Positions 7,730-16,932 are shown, numbered from the stretch's first letter. The stretch: DNA of 64,000 bases from CAVZZG01 sp963779685 (GCA_963779685.1 CAVZZG010000003.1:2294001-2358000), one strand, 5' to 3'. Notes: a model not told the origin generated them from the sequence alone. Numbers and translations: made by a program.

Positions 7730-9952
7730 GTGTCTCGTCGTACGCTCCAGTACGTGGTCCTTCTCATGGCCGGCATGCTCGCCGCGCCGGCCGTCGCGGC
7801 CGCGGGTCTGAACTCGTGGGCGACCGGTGCGCAGGAGGGCGGGACGCCGACGTCGGCCGTGCTCGCGGGTTCGACGGCGTACGCGGGGTTCGTCAGCGGC
7901 GGCTACGGCGGGTCCCTCTACCGGTCGAGCGACAGCGGCGCAACCTGGAGCCGCGTCCCGGCCATCGGCTACCGGGAGATCCAGGGTCTCGCGATCGACC
8001 CGGCACCCGGAGGGCCGGTCTACGCCGCCACCCGCACGGGCGTCTACCGCTCGTTCGATGGCGGCGCGACCTGGGCGGAGATCGCGGGCACCGGCTCGGG
8101 CACCGGTGGGTTCTTCACGGCGGTCGCCGTCGACCGCGGCCGACCGGGTACGGCGTTCTTCGCCCGTTTCTCGATTTCGGGCGGCGGCGTCTTCCGCACG
8201 GATGCCGACGGTGCTGCGTTCTGGGACGACGTCGGCGGCGGCCTCGGCACCTACAACGGCCTGGACGGCATCGTCGTCGATCCGTTCACGCACACCGCCT
8301 GGGGTTGGCAGTACGGGGGCGGGGTGTTCTTCCTCCCCGACGGCGACACGACCTGGCAGCCGCTGAACAACGCGCTGCCCAGCCTGTCGGTGGTCGGTCT
8401 GGGCATCGACACCAACAGCAGTCGCGTCATCGCCGCGACGACCTCCGGCCCGGCCTGGATCGCGACCAGCGGGGGCACGGCGTGGCAGGCCATCACCGCG
8501 GGCCTCTCGAGCAACTACCAGCTCTCGCTGACGGTCGACGGCGCCGGCGTGGCGTTCACGACGTTGATCGATGGGTCGATCTCGCGCCTCGGCTCCGGCG
8601 CGACGACCTGGACGACCGTCACCGGCGGGTTGCCCGCAGCCTACGCGCCGCGCATCGTGGCCGACGCGACGGTCGGCGGGCATGCCCTCGCCCTCTCAGG
8701 GCAGTTGTTGAATCCGAACGCCGGTCAGGGGCCGCTGTGGCGCACCACCGACAGCGGCCTCAACTGGACCCGCGGCGGCGGCATCAACGCGGTAGCGGTC
8801 GCCAACGTGGCACCGTCGCCGACGGTGGCGGGCCTGGTCCTGGTCGCAACCCAGGCCGACGCGGTGCAGCGATCCGCCGACGGCGGCAAGACGTGGTCGG
8901 CCAGCGGCACCGGCCTGCCCACGGGGCAGGTGTTCAGCGTTGCGTTCGACAGTGGAACGCCCACCACCGCCTACGCAGGGACGAACGGGCGGGGTACGTT
9001 CCGCTCGACCGACTCGGGCCACACCTGGACCGCTCTCCCCATCGGCGCGCCGAGCGCCGCTCAGGTCCTGCAGGCCGACCCGTCGGTACCCGGGACGATC
9101 TACGCTGCGAGTAGCGGCTCGGTCAACCGGTCATCCAACCACGGTGACTCCTGGGACGTGCTCCCGACCACCGGGCTCCCCTTCGGCTTCTACATCCAGG
9201 CGATCGTGCCCGACCCGGCCGCGCCCGGTGCGATCTACGTCGCCGGGTACTCCGGGGTCTATCACCTCGACAACGCCGCGGCCTCGTGGACCGCGCGCAG
9301 CGACGGCCTCGGCGCAATGGGTGTTGCGGGCATCTCGCTCGACGCGGGATCGACGTCCACGTTGCTCGCCGCGACGACCGGCGGCGGAGTCTTCCGAAGC
9401 ACGAATAGCGGCACCACCTGGTCGGTCGCGACCAACGGCATCGGCGAATCGTTCGTGAACGACGTCGCCTTCGATCCGCTGGTCGCCGGCCTCGCCTACG
9501 CATCGACCAGCGCCGGCGTCTACCGGACGACCGACGGCGGCACGACGTGGGCCCCCCTCACGGGCGGCCTCGCACTCCCCGAAACGCAGGAGCTCCGCTT
9601 CGACGCTGACGACCACACGCTGTACGGCGCGACGAAGACGGTCGGCGTCGTCGCCCGCACGCGCGGTGTCGCGCCCACGGTCGGCACCCCGAAGCTGAAG
9701 GGGCGCGCCAAGGTGGGCACTCGCCTCACCGTCACGTTCAAGGTCACCGGGTTCCCGTCGCCGACCACCGCCGTCCACTGGGTGCGGTGCGATGCCGCCG
9801 GCAAGCATTGCGGCGCGATCCGTGGCGCGTCCCGCACCACCTACCAGCTGGCGGCGGCCGATCGTGGACGCCGGCTGCGCGCGATCGTCACGGTCTCCAA
9901 CGCGCTCGCGAAGGTCGTTGCCAACAGTGCCCTGACCGGCGTGGTCGCCTGA
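7730..9952 (+). CDS. Secreted sortilin/BNR-like beta-propeller protein with C-terminal Ig-like domain
   Basis: 740 residues. An N-terminal signal peptide is evident (YVVLLMAGMLAAPAVAAAG). The body has many repeats of the form S-x-D-x-G-x-T-W (SSDSGATW, SFDGGATW, STDSGHTW, TTDGGTTW), the Asp-box signature of BNR/sortilin-type propellers. The last ~90 residues form a separate module (GTRLTVTFKVTGFPSP then DRGRRLRAIVTVSN), an Ig-like domain very common in Solirubrobacterales secreted proteins. Sialidase catalytic arginines are not obvious, so binding or scaffolding is more likely than glycosidase activity. It appears to be a single-gene transcript. Confidence 0.75.
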   Translation: MSRRTLQYVVLLMAGMLAAPAVAAAGLNSWATGAQEGGTPTSAVLAGSTAYAGFVSGGYGGSLYRSSDSGATWSRVPAIGYREIQGLAIDPAPGGPVYAATRTGVYRSFDGGATWAEIAGTGSGTGGFFTAVAVDRGRPGTAFFARFSISGGGVFRTDADGAAFWDDVGGGLGTYNGLDGIVVDPFTHTAWGWQYGGGVFFLPDGDTTWQPLNNALPSLSVVGLGIDTNSSRVIAATTSGPAWIATSGGTAWQAITAGLSSNYQLSLTVDGAGVAFTTLIDGSISRLGSGATTWTTVTGGLPAAYAPRIVADATVGGHALALSGQLLNPNAGQGPLWRTTDSGLNWTRGGGINAVAVANVAPSPTVAGLVLVATQADAVQRSADGGKTWSASGTGLPTGQVFSVAFDSGTPTTAYAGTNGRGTFRSTDSGHTWTALPIGAPSAAQVLQADPSVPGTIYAASSGSVNRSSNHGDSWDVLPTTGLPFGFYIQAIVPDPAAPGAIYVAGYSGVYHLDNAAASWTARSDGLGAMGVAGISLDAGSTSTLLAATTGGGVFRSTNSGTTWSVATNGIGESFVNDVAFDPLVAGLAYASTSAGVYRTTDGGTTWAPLTGGLALPETQELRFDADDHTLYGATKTVGVVARTRGVAPTVGTPKLKGRAKVGTRLTVTFKVTGFPSPTTAVHWVRCDAAGKHCGAIRGASRTTYQLAAADRGRRLRAIVTVSNALAKVVANSALTGVVA

Positions 9953-9968
9953 GGCGGCATCGGCCGCC
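9953..9968 (+). terminator. Small GC hairpin after propeller gene
   Basis: GGCGGC-ATCG-GCCGCC forms a perfect 6-bp stem directly after the TGA. There is no T tract, so intrinsic termination is uncertain. Confidence 0.3.
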
Positions 9969-9973
9969 GGCCG

Positions 9974-10964
9974 ATGTCTGCAGCGGCAACCGATCTGGTC
10001 GCGCGGTTCCTCGACGAGGGGTACGCCATCGTCGAGGACGTCTTCGACCCGGCGGACGGCTTCCGCGCCTGCCGGGGTGAGTGGAGCGCGATCCTCGACC
10101 GCATCGAGAGCGGGCTCCCTGCCGCGGCCGGCGAATCGACGTTCGACCAGCGCCTGACGGCGGCCTGCGCAGCGGCCGGTGGCGACATCCTGCAGGCGTT
10201 CGACATCAGCCTCCCGCAGCGCGAGATCCGGACCGATACCCCGCTGAACGTCGGCCCGGCGATGTTCGCCCTCATCACCGACGAGCGGCTCCTGGACATC
10301 GTCGAGGAGCTGGTCGGGCCGGAGATCCTGTCCAGCCCGGTGCAGCACGTCCGCTTCAAGACCCCGAACGGGGCGGCGCGCGACGGCGACCGACCGAGCT
10401 ACCTGTCGGCAGCCGTCCCGTGGCACCAGGATCTCGGCGTGCTCCTTCCCGAGGCCGACGCCTCCTCGATCCTCTCGTGCTGGATCGCCGTCACCGATGC
10501 GGACGAGGAGAACGGCTGCCTGCAGGTCGTCCCGCGCAGCCACCGCCTGCCCCTGCTCGAGCACTGCCCGGCCGGCCAGGTCGCCATTCCCGACCACCTC
10601 GTCTCGCTCGCCGAAGCGCGGGCACTGCCCATGCGCGCCGGGAGCGTGCTGCTCTTCGGCCAGAACCTCGTGCACTCGTCGCTGGAGAACACCAGTCGCG
10701 ACCGGGTGCGCATCAGCGTCGACCTTCGCTACCAGCGACCCGACGAGCCGACCGGGAGGCCGGAGTTCCCGGGATTTCCTTGCCCGCAGCCGCGCCCATC
10801 CCGATCGCGTCCTTCGCGATCCGTCGGCGTGGGCAGCCGCGTGGCACGCCGCCCGGGCACGGCTGGCCACCGACGCGATCGCCCACCTTCAACCGCTGGG
10901 ACACCGACTCGCCCGCCTGCGCGTGACGAGCTCCGAGGGCCCGAGGCAGGCGTCGCTGCTATAA
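9974..10964 (+). CDS. Phytanoyl-CoA dioxygenase family oxygenase, frame broken near 10776
   Basis: PhyH-family Fe(II)/2-oxoglutarate oxygenase. The iron-binding pair appears in PWHQD (HxD) and the distal histidine in LVHSSLENTS. Up to DEPTGRPEFPGF the reading frame is that of 9974. The expected family C-terminus (LARSRAHPDRVLRDP, AWHAARARLATDA) continues in the next frame, ending at 10964. Removing one T from the TTT at 10775-10777 restores a 329-residue protein. Uncorrected, the gene ends at 10975 with an Arg/Pro-rich nonsense tail. It starts the four-gene run with the Rieske, 4Fe-4S and hydrolase genes; the substrate is unknown. Confidence 0.8.
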
Positions 10965-10971
10965 GCGCTTC

Positions 10972-11943
10972 ATGACGCGCACGCGGCTCTCCCAGTACTG
11001 GCATCCGATCGCGATCGCCGCGGAGGTCGACGAGCGGCCGCGCCGCTGCACGCTCCTGGACGAACACCTGGTTGCGTTCCGCACGGCCGCCGGCGTGCAC
11101 GTCTTCAAGGACCTGTGCATCCATCGCGGAGCGGCGCTCTCGCTCGGGACGACCCGCGACGGGCGGATCGTCTGTCCCTACCACGGCTGGGAGTACGACG
11201 GGACGGGGGCGTGCGTCCGCATCCCGGCCCTGCCCGCAGGCCACGCGATTCCGAACCGGGCGCGCGCGGTGGTGTACCGGGCCGAGGAGCGCTACGGCCT
11301 CGTGTGGGTCGCGCTCGAGGAACCCGTCGCGCCGATCCCGGGCATGCCCGACGACGTGCACCTCGATCCGGGCTTCACCGGTGAGGTGTTCTCCCAGCTC
11401 GTCTGGGAGACATCGGCCGGCCGATCGACCGAGAACTCCATGGACGTCTCGCACTTCCCGTTCGTCCACGCGAACATCCTCGGCGATCCGGCGCAGCCGG
11501 AGCAGGAGCCCTACGAGCTCCACGAGTGGGAGTTCGGCCTGCACTTCCGCGTCCTCGACCAGTTCTGGCGGAGCGTCGACGGGTCGTGGGAGTCGCGCGT
11601 CGACTACGACTACTGGCAGTGGTACCCCTTCACGATGCACATCCGCTTCATCGAGGAGGGCGGCCGGGACAGCATCGTCACGGTCGTGGCCGCGCCGACC
11701 GGGCCGAAGCGCACGACCGTGTTCCGGATCGTGCACCGCAATCACGAGGTCGACCGGTCGAAGTTCGTCGCCGACTACCTGTACATCCTCGAGCAGGACC
11801 GGCTCGTGGTCGAGAGCATCCGGCCGGAGGAGATTCCCACCAGCCTGAAGGAAGAGCTGCACATCAAGGTGCCCGACCTCGCCTCGATCGCCTACCGCCG
11901 CTGGCTCGACGACGTCGACATGATGGGGCTCGCCGAGGTCTGA
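10972..11943 (+). CDS. Rieske [2Fe-2S] non-heme iron ring-hydroxylating oxygenase, alpha subunit-like
   Basis: 323 residues. The N-terminal Rieske domain has Cys49-x-His51 (CIHRG) and Cys68-x2-His71 (CPYHGW), the ligands of the [2Fe-2S] cluster. The catalytic part contains ENSMDVSHFPFVH, with the Asp-x-x-His segment of the mononuclear iron site. Enzymes of this type hydroxylate or demethylate aromatic and related compounds and need an electron-donor chain. It begins 8 bp after the PhyH-like gene. The following gene encodes a Cys-rich Fe-S protein, which could supply electrons, though this is inference. Confidence 0.9.
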   Translation: MTRTRLSQYWHPIAIAAEVDERPRRCTLLDEHLVAFRTAAGVHVFKDLCIHRGAALSLGTTRDGRIVCPYHGWEYDGTGACVRIPALPAGHAIPNRARAVVYRAEERYGLVWVALEEPVAPIPGMPDDVHLDPGFTGEVFSQLVWETSAGRSTENSMDVSHFPFVHANILGDPAQPEQEPYELHEWEFGLHFRVLDQFWRSVDGSWESRVDYDYWQWYPFTMHIRFIEEGGRDSIVTVVAAPTGPKRTTVFRIVHRNHEVDRSKFVADYLYILEQDRLVVESIRPEEIPTSLKEELHIKVPDLASIAYRRWLDDVDMMGLAEV

Positions 11944-11945
11944 GC

Positions 11946-12629
11946 GTGCAGCCACCGATGCGCTACGCGTCGATCCTCGACCTGTTCGCCGATACGGGGC
12001 TGCTCGTCCGGGGCGGGTTCGCCGCCGGGACGGACGACGACCTGCCGCAGGCGCCGTCGGGAGCACCTGCGGCCGCCGTGGTCCTGGTCGGGAACGAGGG
12101 CGCAGCGCTCTGGCCCGCCTTCTCGGCGGCGCGCCGCGACGAGCCGGATCCGCTCGACCGCTGGACGGAGCGCACGGTCGCGCCGCTGGCGGCTCGGCTC
12201 GGAGCCCGCGCGGTCTACCCCAACGACCGCCCGTACCACCCGTTCCAGCAGTGGGCGATGCGCGCCGAGCCGGTGGCCACGTCGCCCATCGGACTCCTCG
12301 TCCATCCCGACTACGGACTGTGGCACGCCTACCGGGCCGCGCTGCTGTTCGACCGGGTGCCCGAGGGGCTGCCCGCACGCGCTGACCGCCCGAGCCCGTG
12401 CGCGGACTGCGCCGACCGCCCCTGCCTGAACGCATGCCCGGTCGGCAGTCACTCGACCACCGGGTTTCACCTGCCGTCCTGCGAACGCCACCTCCGCGCG
12501 GGCCACGACCGTGCGTGCATGGAACTCGGCTGCCGCTCCCGCGACGGCTGCCCGGTCGGCCGGGCCAGCCGGTTCCCGCCCGAGCAGCTGCGGTTCCACA
12601 TGGCGGCGTTCCTGCGATCGCGCGCTTGA
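11946..12629 (+). CDS. 4Fe-4S cluster protein (ferredoxin-like, distant QueG-like N-terminal part)
   Basis: 227 residues from GTG 11946, which has GAGGT five bases upstream; ATG 11958 is an alternative. The C-terminal third is Cys-rich: CADCADRPCLNACPVG, then CERHLRAGHDRACMELGC and RDGCPVG. These can ligate one or two 4Fe-4S clusters. The first ~150 residues (LVGNEGAALWPAFSAA, YPNDRPYHPFQQWAMRA, LLVHPDYGLWHAYRAAL) resemble the substrate-free part of epoxyqueuosine reductase-type proteins. It follows the Rieske oxygenase by 2 bp, so an electron-transfer role for that enzyme is a reasonable hypothesis. Confidence 0.75.
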   Translation: MQPPMRYASILDLFADTGLLVRGGFAAGTDDDLPQAPSGAPAAAVVLVGNEGAALWPAFSAARRDEPDPLDRWTERTVAPLAARLGARAVYPNDRPYHPFQQWAMRAEPVATSPIGLLVHPDYGLWHAYRAALLFDRVPEGLPARADRPSPCADCADRPCLNACPVGSHSTTGFHLPSCERHLRAGHDRACMELGCRSRDGCPVGRASRFPPEQLRFHMAAFLRSRA

Positions 12630-12661
12630 CGGGTCGGTCGCCGTCTTCCATCGTGCAGTCG

Positions 12662-13474
12662 ATGCCGACGATCACGACCAACGACGGCGCCGGCCTGTAC
12701 TACGAGGACCGCGGCCGCGGGCGCCCGATCGTGTTCGTGAACGGGTGGTGCATGACCACCCGCTTCTGGCAGGGGCAGGTCGACGGCCTGTCCTCGGACT
12801 TCCGCTGCATCACGTACGACCCGCGCGACTTCGGCCGCTCCGAGAAGGTGCACCGCGGGCGCCGTATGGCCCGATACGCGCGCGACCTCTACGACGTCCT
12901 GGGTGCCCTCGAGCTCGCCGACGCCATCGTCGTGGGGTGGTCGACCGGCGGCGCCATCCTGATGGCGTACGCGGACATCTTCTGCGACGAGCACCTCGCC
13001 GGGCTCGTGATCGTCGACCAGTCGCCCTGCAACCGATCGCAGGCCGACTGGCCGTGGGGGTTCGGGACCGACGAGGAGAACCGGAAGTTCATCGAGCAGG
13101 CCGCCAGCGATCACGCGGGTGTCGCGGCCTCGCTGATCAACGACATGTTCGCCGTGCCGCCCGCGCCGGCGGACGCGGCGTGGATGCTCGCGGAGGTCCT
13201 GCAGACCCCTGCGGACACGGCGTCCGAGCTCGAGCGGGACGACTTCCACCAGGACTGGCGCGACGTCCTGCCCCGGATCGCCGTGCCGACGCTCGTGGTC
13301 ACCGGCGCGCACTCGAAGATCTTCCCGGCCGAATCGATCAGCTACCTGGCCGAGCACATCCCCGGGGCGCGGCTCGAGATCTTCCCCGAGAGCGGTCACG
13401 CGCCGTTCCTCGAGGAGCCCGAGCGCTTCAACGAGACCCTCCGCAACTTCGCTCGCGGACTTCAAGAGCCGTAA
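12662..13474 (+). CDS. Alpha/beta hydrolase
   Basis: 270 residues. The nucleophile elbow is GWSTGG (Ser94), the histidine lies in FPESGHAPF near residue 247, and the oxyanion segment is VFVNGWCMTT. The usual Asp after strand 7 is missing (GAHSKIF). The likely acid is Asp119 in LVIVDQSP after strand 6, as in some esterases and haloperoxidase-like hydrolases. It is the last gene of the run after the Rieske and Fe-S genes and could hydrolyse an ester or ring-cleavage product made by them. The hairpin at 13481-13523 follows its stop codon. Confidence 0.85.
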   Translation: MPTITTNDGAGLYYEDRGRGRPIVFVNGWCMTTRFWQGQVDGLSSDFRCITYDPRDFGRSEKVHRGRRMARYARDLYDVLGALELADAIVVGWSTGGAILMAYADIFCDEHLAGLVIVDQSPCNRSQADWPWGFGTDEENRKFIEQAASDHAGVAASLINDMFAVPPAPADAAWMLAEVLQTPADTASELERDDFHQDWRDVLPRIAVPTLVVTGAHSKIFPAESISYLAEHIPGARLEIFPESGHAPFLEEPERFNETLRNFARGLQEP

Positions 13475-13480
13475 GCCGAA

Positions 13481-13523
13481 AGCCCGGCGGATCCGGACGC
13501 CGTCCGTCCAGATCCACCGGGCT
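13481..13523. terminator. Hairpin between convergent hydrolase and protease genes
   Basis: AGCCCGGCGGATC at 13481 pairs with GATCCACCGGGCT ending at 13523 (12 of 13 positions). It sits between two convergent genes and can act in both directions. No strong T tract is seen. Confidence 0.6.
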
Positions 13524-13535
13524 CCGGGGAGTGCA

Positions 13536-14910
13536 CTACGGCAGCGGGTAGCCGAACGGATCGGACTGCTGCGGCTGCTGCCCTTGCTGCGGATCGACCT
13601 GAGGCACCTGCGACGGGTCGACCTGCTGCGGCACCTGCGAGGGATCGACCTGCTGGGGGGCCTGCTGCTGCGGATCGGACTGCTGCGACTGCGTCGCCGG
13701 GCTGGCCGGCTGCTGGCCGAGGGTGATCTTGACGGCGGACTTCGAGCCGTCGTTGTGCACGACGCTGAGGGTCACGACGTCGCCCGCGCGGTGCTGCTGG
13801 ATCGCCGACTGGAGGTCGGTGCCGCTCGTCACTGCCTGGCCGTCGATGGCGGTGACGATGTCGCCGCCGAGCACGTAGGTCTCGCCACCGAGCACCACCT
13901 GGTTGCTGCCGCCCTGGAGGCCGGCGGCGGCCGCCGGGCTATCCGGCGTGACCTTGGCAACCATGGCGCCGGACTTGACCGGCAGGTTCGGCTGCGAGGC
14001 CGCGAGCGCCGAGTCGACGTCGGAGAGGGCCACGCCGAGGTAGGCGTGCTGTACCGAGCCGTGGGCCTGGAGGTCGCTGCTCGATCGACTTGACGAGATC
14101 GATCGGGATGGCGAAGCCGACGCCGACATTGGCGTTCACACCCGAGTCCGCGATCTGCGAGTTGATACCGACGACCTCGCCCTGCATGTTCAGCATCGGG
14201 CCGCCGGAGTTGCCGTGGTTGATGGCCGCGTCGGTCTGGATGGCGTTGTTGATCGGGAAGCCGTTCGGCGACTGGATCTGGCGTGCGACGGCCGAGACGA
14301 TGCCCGACGTGATCGTGCGATCGAGGCCGAAGGGGTTGCCGATGGCGACGACGGGGTCGCCGACCTGAAGGGAGGCCGAGCTGCCGAGCGGGATCGGGTG
14401 GAGTGCGTCGGCGGGCTCGTTCACCTTCAGCAGCGCCACGTCGGTCGACGGGTCGGTGCCGACCAGCTGTGCGTCGACCCGATCGCCGTTCGAGAACGAC
14501 ACCGTGATGGGGCCGGTGGCGTCGACCACGTGCGCGTTGGTGAGGATGTGACCGTCGCGGTCGATCGAGAAGCCGGAGCCCTCGCCGTTGCCGCGGGTGA
14601 TGCGCACGACGCCGGGGGCGTCCTGCTTGTAGATGGCCGCGATCGACTCGGTCGTCGCGCCCGAAGCAGCCGCCGACGCCGAGATCGGCACGGCGACCGG
14701 CGCGCTGGCCAGCGCACTCGCAGGTGCGGCCGACGACCCGCCGCCGTCGGCAAGGGCGGCCACGCCGAGTGCGGCGACACCCCCGCCCACGAGCGCCGCG
14801 AGGGCGAGCGGGACGAGGGTCGAGCGCTGGCGGCGCTGGGAGGCCGGGTCGTAAGCTGGGCCCGGAGCTGGCATTGCCGGAGGCGCCGGGACGGTCGGGA
14901 AGAAGCTCAT
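13536..14910 (-). CDS. HtrA/DegP-type membrane-anchored serine protease with PDZ domain, frame broken near 14079
   Basis: Start ATG 14910. There is a Pro-rich cytoplasmic N-terminus, one membrane segment (LVPLALAALVGGGVAALGV), then a trypsin-like domain with His in TNAHVVD, Asp in STDVALLKV and Ser in NHGNSGGPM. The frame breaks after LVKSIE, where the next frame continues SDLQAHGSVQHAYLGV into a PDZ domain and a Gln/Pro/Asp-rich tail. Deleting one base near 14079 gives a continuous 457-residue protein that matches the family without a gap. It acts outside the membrane in protein quality control. The break is probably a sequence error, but a real lesion would remove the PDZ domain. Confidence 0.85.
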
Positions 14911-14992
14911 GCCGGCGTTGTAGCCGGGCACCGGTGGACGGCCCGTGTCGTTCCCGTTACCCCATGTGATTGGCGGGTTAAGTGTCCTTGAA

Positions 14993-15011
14993 GCAGATTT
15001 CCTGAATCTGC
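14993..15011. promoter_or_regulatory. Palindrome in divergent protease/phosphoesterase promoter region
   Basis: GCAGATT-TCCTG-AATCTGC is a perfect 7-bp inverted repeat in the most AT-rich part of this intergenic region. It lies ~35 bp upstream of the TAGACT box of the phosphoesterase gene, a typical operator position. The binding protein is unknown. Confidence 0.4.
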
Positions 15012-15045
15012 AGCTGGATGGCCTGATTTCAGAACGGGAGCGGCG

Positions 15046-15051
15046 TAGACT
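15046..15051 (+). promoter_or_regulatory. -10 box (TAGACT) for metallophosphoesterase gene
   Basis: TAGACT is followed by 15 bases and then ATG 15067, giving a leader of about eight bases. Confidence 0.45.
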
Positions 15052-15066
15052 GCAGGCGGGTCGCCG

Positions 15067-15816
15067 ATGACCAGCCTCCGTGCCCGAAAGGTCGCCGTTC
15101 TTTCCGACGTTCACGGGAACGCCGTCGCCCTCGAGGCCGTGCTCGCAGACGTCGCCGCGGAGGACGTCGATCTCGTCCTGTTCGGTGGCGACCTCACCTG
15201 GGGGCCGCTCCCGCACGAGACGCTGGTGCTGGCGGCCGCGCTGCCCCGGACGTGGTTCATCCGCGGGAACGCCGAACGCCGCCTGCTCGAACAGGCAGCC
15301 GGCACCGCGACCGCCGAGACGGAGCGAGACCGCTGGATGCTCGCCGCGCACACACCGGCCGACATCGGGCACCTCGAGGAGTTCACGGCAACCGCGACCG
15401 TGGTGATCGACGGTCTCGGACCAGTGCGCTTCTGCCACGGCTCACCGCGCAGCGACGAGGAGTGCGTGACGCCGATCACACCGGCCGGGCGGATGAGCGC
15501 ACTCAGCGAGGGCATGGCCGAGCGCGTGCTGGTCACCGCCCACACGCACGTGCAGTTCGACCGCGAGATCGACGGCCTGCGGTCGATCAACCCGGGCAGC
15601 ATCGGCCTCCCCTACGAGAACTCGCCGGGCGCTCGGTGGGCGATCCTCTCGCAGGTCGTCGACCTCCGCTGCACGACCTACGACGTCGACCTCGCCGCCC
15701 GCAGGTACGGGGAGTCGGCCGACCCGCTGCGAGACGCGATGATCGCGCAGCTCCGCCACCCGACGCCTCGTGCAACCGCGATCGACGACGCCGAGCGGCG
15801 CGAGTTCGCGGGGTGA
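15067..15816 (+). CDS. Calcineurin-like metallophosphoesterase (YfcE/MJ0936-type)
   Basis: 249 residues. The conserved metal-binding blocks occur in order: SDVHGN (residues 13-18), FGGDLTWG, IRGNAE, CHGSPRSDEE, TAHTHVQ and NPGSIGLPYE. This is the full signature of the single-domain YfcE-like phosphodiesterase group, two-metal enzymes that cleave phosphodiesters in the cytoplasm. The natural substrate is not known. It is divergent from the HtrA-type gene, with a palindrome between them that might co-regulate both. Confidence 0.9.
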   Translation: MTSLRARKVAVLSDVHGNAVALEAVLADVAAEDVDLVLFGGDLTWGPLPHETLVLAAALPRTWFIRGNAERRLLEQAAGTATAETERDRWMLAAHTPADIGHLEEFTATATVVIDGLGPVRFCHGSPRSDEECVTPITPAGRMSALSEGMAERVLVTAHTHVQFDREIDGLRSINPGSIGLPYENSPGARWAILSQVVDLRCTTYDVDLAARRYGESADPLRDAMIAQLRHPTPRATAIDDAERREFAG

Positions 15817-15835
15817 CACCGACAGCGGGGCCTAC

Positions 15836-15860
15836 GTTCGCTCGATGGTCGTGGTCGGCG
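15836..15860. repeat. Intergenic repeat, copy 1 (GTTCGCTCG-N8-GGTCGGCG)
   Basis: First of three copies with the same spacing: a nine-base arm, eight variable bases, then GGTSGGCG. It starts 20 bp after the phosphoesterase stop codon. Confidence 0.5.
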
Positions 15861-16120
15861 GTGGCGCGGTCTCGGCGTTGGTGGCGGGCGAGAATCGCCG
15901 GCTGTCGAGGGCGCGCTGGTTCGCGAAGCGTCGCGGGGGGACGGTCCTCCCATGCGAAATGCATGCGAGCCGCAGGCGAGCGTGCAATTCATGTGGGAGG
16001 CGGTCCTCCGGCGAACGCCCGACGGCAGACGGGACACTGACGCCCCGCCTACCGCGGCTCGTCCACTGAGGCCGTTGTGGCCGGAGGCGCGGCCTCCGGC
16101 GTCGTGGTGGGCGGGTTGGC

Positions 16121-16145
16121 GTTCGCTCGCTAGGCGTGGTGGGCG
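16121..16145. repeat. Intergenic repeat, copy 2 (GTTCGCTCG-N8-GGTGGGCG)
   Basis: Second copy. Like copy 3, it is preceded by GGC, so the conserved left arm is 12 bases (GGCGTTCGCTCG). Confidence 0.5.
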
Positions 16146-16230
16146 AGCCGGGGGACCGGGGCCGTTTGGCGGCGGGTCGCGTGGCGCCGTAGGATCCCAG
16201 GGCAGTCGCCGAAGGAAGGGGAGGCCGGAC

Positions 16231-16932
16231 ATGCCAGAGCCGCAACTCGTCGTCGCGCGCGAGGAGTGGGTCACCGCGCGACGAGCCCTGCTCCAGCGTG
16301 AGAAGGAGCTGACGCATCTGCGGGACGACGTCTCACGAGCTCGCCGGGAACTCCCCTGGGAGCGGGTCGAGAAGCCGTACCGCTTCGACGGTGCGGACGG
16401 CGTGTCGACGCTTGGCGACCTGTTCGCCGGCCGCAGCCAGCTCGTCGTGTACCACTTCATGTTCCCGCCCGGTGACGAGGAGGGCTGCCCCCACTGCTCG
16501 TTCTGGGCCGACAGCTTCGACGCGAACGTCGTGCACCTCGCCGCCCGGGACGTGACGTTCGTCGCCGTCTCGCGGGCGCCCCTCGCCACGCTGGACGCCT
16601 ACCGACAGCGGATGGGCTGGCGGTTCAGGTGGGTTTCCTCCGGCGGAGGCGACTTCCCGTACGACTTCGGCGCGTCCTTTCGGCCCGACGAGATCGACGA
16701 CCCCGTCTTCAACTTCGGCACGCTCGTTCCAGGCCGCGAAGACCGCGAGACCGTCAACGTCTTCGCGCGCGACGCACAGGGCTCCATCTACCGGACGTAC
16801 GCGACGCACGGACGCGGGATCGACCTCCTGAACGCTGCCTACAACTACCTCGACCTCGTGCCGAAGGGCAGGGACGAGGAGGGACGGCCCCCGCAGTTCT
16901 GGGTCCGCCGGCACGACTCGTACGGGGCCTGA
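16231..16932 (+). CDS. DUF899 family thioredoxin-fold protein
   Basis: 233 residues from ATG 16231, with a strong AAGGAAGGGGAGG upstream. The protein has a helical N-terminus, then a thioredoxin-like core including QLVVYHFMF and the pair CPHC in EEGCPHCSFWAD, followed by FNFGT and the conserved end GRGIDLLNAAYNYLDLVPKGR. This is the DUF899 family, annotated as thioredoxin-like but without an established reaction. The CPHC pair could be redox active. It is transcribed alone, flanked on both sides by copies of the intergenic repeat. Confidence 0.85.
   Translation: MPEPQLVVAREEWVTARRALLQREKELTHLRDDVSRARRELPWERVEKPYRFDGADGVSTLGDLFAGRSQLVVYHFMFPPGDEEGCPHCSFWADSFDANVVHLAARDVTFVAVSRAPLATLDAYRQRMGWRFRWVSSGGGDFPYDFGASFRPDEIDDPVFNFGTLVPGREDRETVNVFARDAQGSIYRTYATHGRGIDLLNAAYNYLDLVPKGRDEEGRPPQFWVRRHDSYGA

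Larger units (their letters stand above)
15817..16230. other. Gene-free region of 414 bp with hairpins and two copies of a dispersed repeat
   Basis: No convincing gene is seen. The region holds two copies of an intergenic repeat (15836-15860 and 16121-16145), an imperfect palindrome around 15946-16000, and a perfect hairpin GCCGGAGGC-GCG-GCCTCCGGC at 16080-16100. The Shine-Dalgarno sequence of the following DUF899 gene lies at its right end (AAGGAAGGGGAGG). A structured RNA is possible but no known class is recognised. Confidence 0.5.
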
